Shown here piece by piece: positions 59,901-64,000 of a stretch of DNA of 64,000 nucleotides. This stretch comes from Parafrankia irregularis (GTDB lineage: Bacteria; Actinomycetota; Actinomycetes; Frankiales; Frankiaceae). Made by a program: the position numbers and the translations under genes. How positions within the stretch are numbered: position 1 is the stretch's first letter; each line of letters begins with the position of its first letter. The notes below the pieces were generated by a model. The model saw only the letters and a program-made list of their open reading frames with translations, ran no database searches and was not told the origin of the DNA. The stretch covers positions 434,001 through 498,000 of the forward strand of contig NZ_FAOZ01000002.1 of NCBI RefSeq assembly GCF_001536285.1, given 5' to 3'.

Positions 59901-61207
59901 GCGCCTTCGATGTGGTCGATCTCATCCGCGCCAAGCGGGACGGCGCCGCGTTGCCCGGGGACGCGATCGCCTGGCTGCTCGACAGCTACACCGGCGGCCG
60001 GGTCGCCGACGAGCAGATGGCCGCCTACCTGATGGCCGTGTGCTGGCACGGCATGACCGAGGACGAGCTGGATCACTGGACCGCCGCGATGATCGCCAGC
60101 GGCGAGCGCCTCGACCTGGCCGGGCTGCCCCGGCCGACCGTGGACAAGCACTCGACCGGAGGCGTCGGCGACAAGGTCTCCCTGGTGCTCGTCCCGCTGG
60201 TGGTGGCGTGCGGGGCGGCTGTCCCGCAGGCGGCGGGACGCGGGCTCGGGTACACCGGCGGCACTCTCGACAAGATGGAGGCGATCCCGGGCTGGCGCGC
60301 GGATCTCGACGCCGAGCGGATGCGGCGGATCCTCGCCGAGGTCGGCGGTGTGATCTGTGCCGCCGGGGCTGGCCTGGCCCCGGCCGACCGCCGGCTCTAC
60401 GCGCTGCGTGACGTCACCGGCACCGTCGAGTCGATCCCGCTGATCGCCTCCTCGATCATGAGCAAGAAGATCGCCGAGGGCACCTCGGCCCTGGTGCTGG
60501 ACGTCAAGGTCGGGAGCGGCGCGTTCATGACCTCGGTCGACGACGCGCACGAGCTGGCCCGCACCATGGTCCGGCTCGGCACCCGCGCCGGGGTCCGGAC
60601 GGAGGCCCTGATCACGGCGATGGACACGCCGCTGGGCCGCACCGCCGGCAACGGCCCCGAGGTGGCCGAGGCCGTCGAGACGCTGCGCGGCGGGGGGCCC
60701 GCCGACCTCGTCGAGATCACGGTCGCGTTGGCGAGGATCATGCTCGACCTGGCCGGCCTCGGTCCGGGTTCGTCGGGTTCGTCGGGCTCGCCGGCACCGG
60801 ATCCGGCGGCGGTGCTGGCCTCCGGGGCCGCCCACGAGGTGTGGCGCGCGATGGTGAGAGCGCAGGGCGGTGATCCGGACGCGGCGCTGCCCACGCCCGC
60901 GTTCACCCAGGTCGTGCCCGCTCCGGCCAGTGGCTTCCTCAGCCGCCTCGAAGCCCGTGCCGTGGGTGTCGCCGCCTGGCGGCTGGGCGCCGGGCGGGCG
61001 CGCAAGGAGGACGCGGTCGTGCCCGCGGCGGGTCTTCGCTGGTTCGCCGGAGTGGGGGAGGAGGTCAGGGCCGGAGAACCGCTGATCGAGCTCTACAGCG
61101 ACGACGAGTCGACGTTCCCGCGCGCCGTCGAGGCGCTGGCCGGCGCAGTCTCCGTCACCAGGACCCGACCTGCCTCCGCACCTCTCGTGCTGGCTCATAT
61201 CCGCTGA
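59897..61207 (+). CDS. deoA: Thymidine (pyrimidine-nucleoside) phosphorylase
   Basis: A 436-residue phosphorylase of the glycosyltransferase family 3 fold that cleaves thymidine or uridine with phosphate. The signature KHSTGGVGDKVSLVLVPLVV (about residue 86) contacts phosphate and nucleoside; GYTGGTLDKMEAIPG and SSIMSKKIAEGTSALVLDVK follow, and KVGSGAFM lies before the C-terminal domain (AGRARKEDAVVPAAGLRW). A Gly/Ser insert (GSSGSSGSP, about 292) sits between the domains. It is coupled to cdd. Confidence 0.95.
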   Translation: MSAFDVVDLIRAKRDGAALPGDAIAWLLDSYTGGRVADEQMAAYLMAVCWHGMTEDELDHWTAAMIASGERLDLAGLPRPTVDKHSTGGVGDKVSLVLVPLVVACGAAVPQAAGRGLGYTGGTLDKMEAIPGWRADLDAERMRRILAEVGGVICAAGAGLAPADRRLYALRDVTGTVESIPLIASSIMSKKIAEGTSALVLDVKVGSGAFMTSVDDAHELARTMVRLGTRAGVRTEALITAMDTPLGRTAGNGPEVAEAVETLRGGGPADLVEITVALARIMLDLAGLGPGSSGSSGSPAPDPAAVLASGAAHEVWRAMVRAQGGDPDAALPTPAFTQVVPAPASGFLSRLEARAVGVAAWRLGAGRARKEDAVVPAAGLRWFAGVGEEVRAGEPLIELYSDDESTFPRAVEALAGAVSVTRTRPASAPLVLAHIR

Positions 61208-61267
61208 TCCGGCGACCGGCTGATCCGGCGACCGGCTGACCCGGCGACGGGCTGACCGGTTGACCGG
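61204..61267. repeat. 16-bp tandem repeat (CTGATCCGGCGACCGG), four units
   Basis: Two exact and two diverged units start in the last codon of deoA and extend into the gap. The rest of 61208-61494 (about 290 bp) shows no gene. Confidence 0.8.
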
Positions 61268-61494
61268 TTGGCGGACCGACCGGTTGGCAGGCGGCCTCGC
61301 GAGCCCGCTGGCCGGCGGCCTGCGGTGTCGCCGCCGCGCCGGCCGGGACTCGCCGAGGCCGCCACGACGGCCGGCCGCGCGGTGCGGACTAACGTGGCGA
61401 CAAGGGACTCGCGGGCCTGGCGGCGAACCGGCAGACCGGGTCCGAAGGCCAGGTCCGGCGGATGAGGCCGGCGGGTGGGGGCGAGGTGGTGGGT

Positions 61495-62577
61495 GTGATC
61501 ACCGAATCCGAGATCCGGCGGGCGCCGAAGGTCCTGCTCCACGATCATCTGGATGGCGGGCTGCGGCCCGAGAGCATCGTCGAGCTGGCGGACGCCACGG
61601 GCTACGGCGGCCTGCCGACCACGGACGTCGACAAGCTCCGGACCTGGTTCCGCGGCGGCGCCCACACCGGGTCCCTGGTGCGCTACCTGGAGACGTTCAG
61701 CCACACGGTGGGCGTCATGCAGACGGCGGACGCGCTGGCCCGGGTCGCGCGTGAGTGCGCCGAGGACCTGGCCGCCGACGGTGTCGTCTACGCCGAGGTC
61801 CGGTTCGCCCCCGAGCTGCACGTCGGGCAGGGCCTCTCGCTCGACGACGTCGTCGAAGCCGTGCTGGACGGTTTCCGCGCCGGGTCCGCCGGAACCGGTC
61901 TGCACATCCGGGCACTGCTGACCGCGATGCGTCACCAGGCCCGTTCGCTGGAGATCGCGGAGCTGGCCGTGCGCTGGCGGGAGGCCGGCGTGGTCGGCTT
62001 CGACATCGCCGGAGCGGAGGCGGGCAACCCGCCGACCCGGCACCTCGACGCCTTCCAGTACATGCAGCGCGCGAACGGCCACTTCACGATCCACGCCGGG
62101 GAGGCCTTCGGGCTCCCGTCCATCTGGGAGGCGCTGCAGTGGTGCAACGCCGACCGGCTCGGGCACGGCGTGCGCATCGTCGACGACATCACGGTCGACC
62201 CCGACGGCAACGCGACGCTGGGCGATCTGGCCAGCTTCGTGCGGGACGTCCGTGTTCCGCTCGAGATGTGCCCATCGTCGAACGTGCACACGGGGGCGGC
62301 GCCGAGCCTGGACCGCCACCCGATCGGCCTGCTGCGCGACCTGCGGTTCCGGGTGACGGTGAACACCGACAACCGGCTGATGAGCGGTGTCACCCTGTCC
62401 AGCGAGTTCGCCGCCCTGGTCGAGACGTTCGGGTATGGCTGGCCGGACATCAGCTGGCTGACCATCAACGCGATGAAGTCGGCGTTCCTGCCGTTCGACC
62501 AGCGCCTCATGTTGATCAACGACGTCATCAAGCCCGGTTTCGACGCGCTGACCCCGCCGGGCGCACCCGGAGCCTGA
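61495..62577 (+). CDS. add: Adenosine deaminase
   Basis: A 360-residue zinc amidohydrolase that converts adenosine to inosine. Zinc and catalytic residues appear in [14 protein letters not shown] (HxH), [17 protein letters not shown] (His, Glu), RLGHGVRI (His) and NTDNRLMSG (Asp). The GTG at 61495 follows a GAGG site and matches where the conserved sequence begins; an in-frame ATG at 61462 would add 11 residues. Note the HDHLD rather than HLHLD form, common in actinobacteria. It ends a nucleoside-salvage run with cdd and deoA. Confidence 0.93.
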   Translation: MITESEIRRAPKVLLHDHLDGGLRPESIVELADATGYGGLPTTDVDKLRTWFRGGAHTGSLVRYLETFSHTVGVMQTADALARVARECAEDLAADGVVYAEVRFAPELHVGQGLSLDDVVEAVLDGFRAGSAGTGLHIRALLTAMRHQARSLEIAELAVRWREAGVVGFDIAGAEAGNPPTRHLDAFQYMQRANGHFTIHAGEAFGLPSIWEALQWCNADRLGHGVRIVDDITVDPDGNATLGDLASFVRDVRVPLEMCPSSNVHTGAAPSLDRHPIGLLRDLRFRVTVNTDNRLMSGVTLSSEFAALVETFGYGWPDISWLTINAMKSAFLPFDQRLMLINDVIKPGFDALTPPGAPGA

Positions 62578-62654
62578 CCGGGCGGGCAGCGGCGCCCGGC
62601 CGGTGTGACCTGGGTGCCTGACCGGCGTGACCTGGATGTCCGGCCGGGCGTGAG

Positions 62655-63260
62655 ATGGTGGCGGCTATGGCTGATGACCCGGTCCGTGGTGCCGTCGCGG
62701 GCCCGGACGGCGCGCTGCGCTGCCCGTGGGCGCTGTCGACGCCGCTGTACATCGACTACCACGACACGGAATGGGGCCGGCCGGTCCGGGACACCGTCGG
62801 CCTGTTCGAGCGGATCACGCTGGAGGCGTTCCAGTCCGGGCTGTCCTGGCTGACGATCCTGCGCAAGCGGCCGGCGTTCCGGGCGGCCTTCGCCGGGTTC
62901 GACCCAGCGACCGTCGCGGCGTTCGACGACCAGCGGGTCACGGAGCTGCTCGTGGACGCCGGCATCGTCCGGAACCGTCGCAAGATCGAGGCGACGATCA
63001 TGAACGCCCGCGCCGTGCTCGCCCTGGACGAACCGCTGGAGGACATCGTGTGGTCCTTCGCGCCGCCGTCGCCGGGCGCGGCTCCGCTGACGCTCGCCGA
63101 CGTCCCCGCGGTGACCGCCGAGTCGAAGGCCCTGGCCAAGGCATTGCGCGGGCGGGGCTTCGTCTTCCTCGGCCCGACCACCGCGTACGCGCTGATGCAG
63201 GCCTGCGGGCTGGTGGACGACCACCTCGACGGCTGCGTGGCGCGCGGTGTGACGGGCTGA
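62655..63260 (+). CDS. tag: DNA-3-methyladenine glycosylase I
   Basis: A 201-residue Tag-type glycosylase that removes 3-methyladenine in base-excision repair. Family segments are RCPWALSTPLYIDYHDTEWG (zinc Cys and His, catalytic-region Glu-Trp), FERITLEAFQSGLSWLTILR with the pocket Trp, and the zinc-binding C terminus (GPTTAYALMQACGLVDDHLD, with Cys and His). ATGs at 62655 and 62667 are both possible starts. It is convergent with the PfkB gene, with hairpin copy 3 between them. Confidence 0.92.
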   Translation: MVAAMADDPVRGAVAGPDGALRCPWALSTPLYIDYHDTEWGRPVRDTVGLFERITLEAFQSGLSWLTILRKRPAFRAAFAGFDPATVAAFDDQRVTELLVDAGIVRNRRKIEATIMNARAVLALDEPLEDIVWSFAPPSPGAAPLTLADVPAVTAESKALAKALRGRGFVFLGPTTAYALMQACGLVDDHLDGCVARGVTG

Positions 63261-63285
63261 GGCCGGCACCGCTTGAAGATCACGG

Positions 63286-63325
63286 GATTTTGGCTGTCCT
63301 GACGACCAGGATCGTCAACTCCTGC
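63286..63325. repeat. Hairpin element, copy 3 of 3
   Basis: GGATTTTGGCTGTCCTG, then ACGACCAGGATCGTCAACTC and CTGC, resemble copy 1 in order: TTTTGG, ACGACC, ATCGT, AACTC and CTGC. The pairing here is shorter (GACGA/TCGTC and others). It lies between the convergent tag and PfkB genes, again at gene ends. Confidence 0.55.
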
Positions 63326-63366
63326 TCGGCGGCAGTCGTCGGGCGGGGGCAGTCGTCGGGCGGGCG

Positions 63367-64000
63367 TCAGGTCATCCAGCTCCGCGGGCCGAAGGTCTGC
63401 ACGGAGCGGGCCGCGACCCGGGAGGCCTCGCCGAGCGAGGAGACCAGCTCGTCGGTCGCGATCGCGCCGTGGGCCACCATCCAGGCGAAGGCGCCGTGGA
63501 AGATGTCGCCCGCGCCCAGAGTGTCGCGGGCGGTGACGACGGGTGGCAGCACGTAGCCGCGCCGGTCCTTCGTCGCCCAGCGAATCGGGCCCGGCCCGTC
63601 CGTGACGGCGACGAAGAAGGGGCCGTAGTGCAACAGCAGGTCCAGGATGTCCGCGCCGGGGTCGAAGCCGGGCGGTCGGAACGCGGTGGAGCAGATCACC
63701 ACGTCGACCAGCGGCAGGATCCGCTCGGTGCCCGGCTTCCAGCTTCCGCCGTCAAGCAGGACCGGCGGCCCGCCGCGCCGTAGCGACCGGAGCAGGCCGA
63801 TCGCGGCGTCCACCTGGTGGCCGTCGACGAGCACGACGTCGGCGTCGGCGACGGCGGCCGCGGCGGCGGTGTTCGCCGTGCACCGCGGCACCATCCCGTG
63901 CGTCGAGGCCACCGCGCGCTCGCCGGTCACGGAGGTGACCATGACCGCCGACATCGGCAGGGCGAACGAGCTTCCCGGGCTGGCCGGGCCGTTGCCGACG
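63367..64000 (-). CDS. PfkB-family carbohydrate kinase (N terminus beyond the window)
   Basis: The C-terminal 211 codons of a ribokinase/PfkB-family sugar kinase; the frame runs off the right edge (VGNGPASPGSSFALPMSAVM is read at the edge). It has the signature DTLGAGDIFHGAFAWM with the catalytic Asp and anion hole Gly-Ala-Gly, preceded by VAVTDGPGPIRWA and VLLDGGSWK. The substrate cannot be told from this part. Confidence 0.88.
   Translation of the reverse strand, partial: VGNGPASPGSSFALPMSAVMVTSVTGERAVASTHGMVPRCTANTAAAAAVADADVVLVDGHQVDAAIGLLRSLRRGGPPVLLDGGSWKPGTERILPLVDVVICSTAFRPPGFDPGADILDLLLHYGPFFVAVTDGPGPIRWATKDRRGYVLPPVVTARDTLGAGDIFHGAFAWMVAHGAIATDELVSSLGEASRVAARSVQTFGPRSWMT

Overview
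The window is about 72% GC by eye, has actinobacterial codon bias, many GTG starts and 4-base GTGA or ATGA gene overlaps. It carries IdeR/DmdR-type iron boxes, a SigE-family sigma factor, PknB-like kinases and an SCO4848-family membrane protein. This points to a filamentous actinobacterium; Frankia or a relative is my guess from gene style, not proof. No rRNA, tRNA, CRISPR array, transposase or integrase was recognised.

Layout. 1-14 kb is mostly housekeeping and catabolic: a geranylgeranyl-reductase-like flavoenzyme, a serine hydrolase, a 2H phosphoesterase, a BrkB/YihY membrane protein, a D,D-carboxypeptidase, a DUF1003 protein behind a strongly folded leader, a glycerol-dehydrogenase-like enzyme next to a benzoylformate decarboxylase, and two methyltransferases. 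14.6-23.8 kb is an accessory island of toxin-antitoxin and abortive-infection genes (DUF433/DUF5615, two HicAB-type pairs plus a HicBA remnant, an Abi/HEPN protein, Fic, PIN/Phd). It is punctuated by about 110-bp direct repeats that are truncated 5' copies of the SCO4848-family gene; the intact gene closes the island. A SigE-type sigma factor operon sits inside the island. 24-33.6 kb holds an SDR, a TetR regulator fused to an aldo/keto-reductase-like domain that has lost its catalytic residues, a divergent Rieske oxygenase, a RecQ helicase fused to a phosphoribosyltransferase domain, a lipoprotein and gene fragments.

34.0-54.2 kb is an iron-controlled siderophore locus with ten iron-box-like sites. 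It encodes an ornithine/lysine N-monooxygenase, a formyltransferase, a FecCDE-type importer with a lipoprotein binding protein, a pair of fused ABC exporter/importer half-transporters, MbtH, a salicyl/aryl-AMP ligase, and a 1782-residue protein in which a salicylate synthase is fused to an ArCP-Cy-A-PCP NRPS. A decayed isochorismate synthase lies behind its own iron box. The parts suggest a mixed aryl-azoline and hydroxamate siderophore, but the further NRPS modules and thioesterase needed to finish it are not in the window.

54.4-64 kb holds two membrane-anchored Ser/Thr kinases, then a nucleoside-salvage run (cytidine deaminase, thymidine phosphorylase, adenosine deaminase), 3-methyladenine glycosylase I, and the C-terminal part of a PfkB kinase that runs off the right edge. 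Three copies of a hairpin element lie at gene 3' ends (4.4, 29.3 and 63.3 kb). Short tandem repeats are common in linkers and intergenic DNA.
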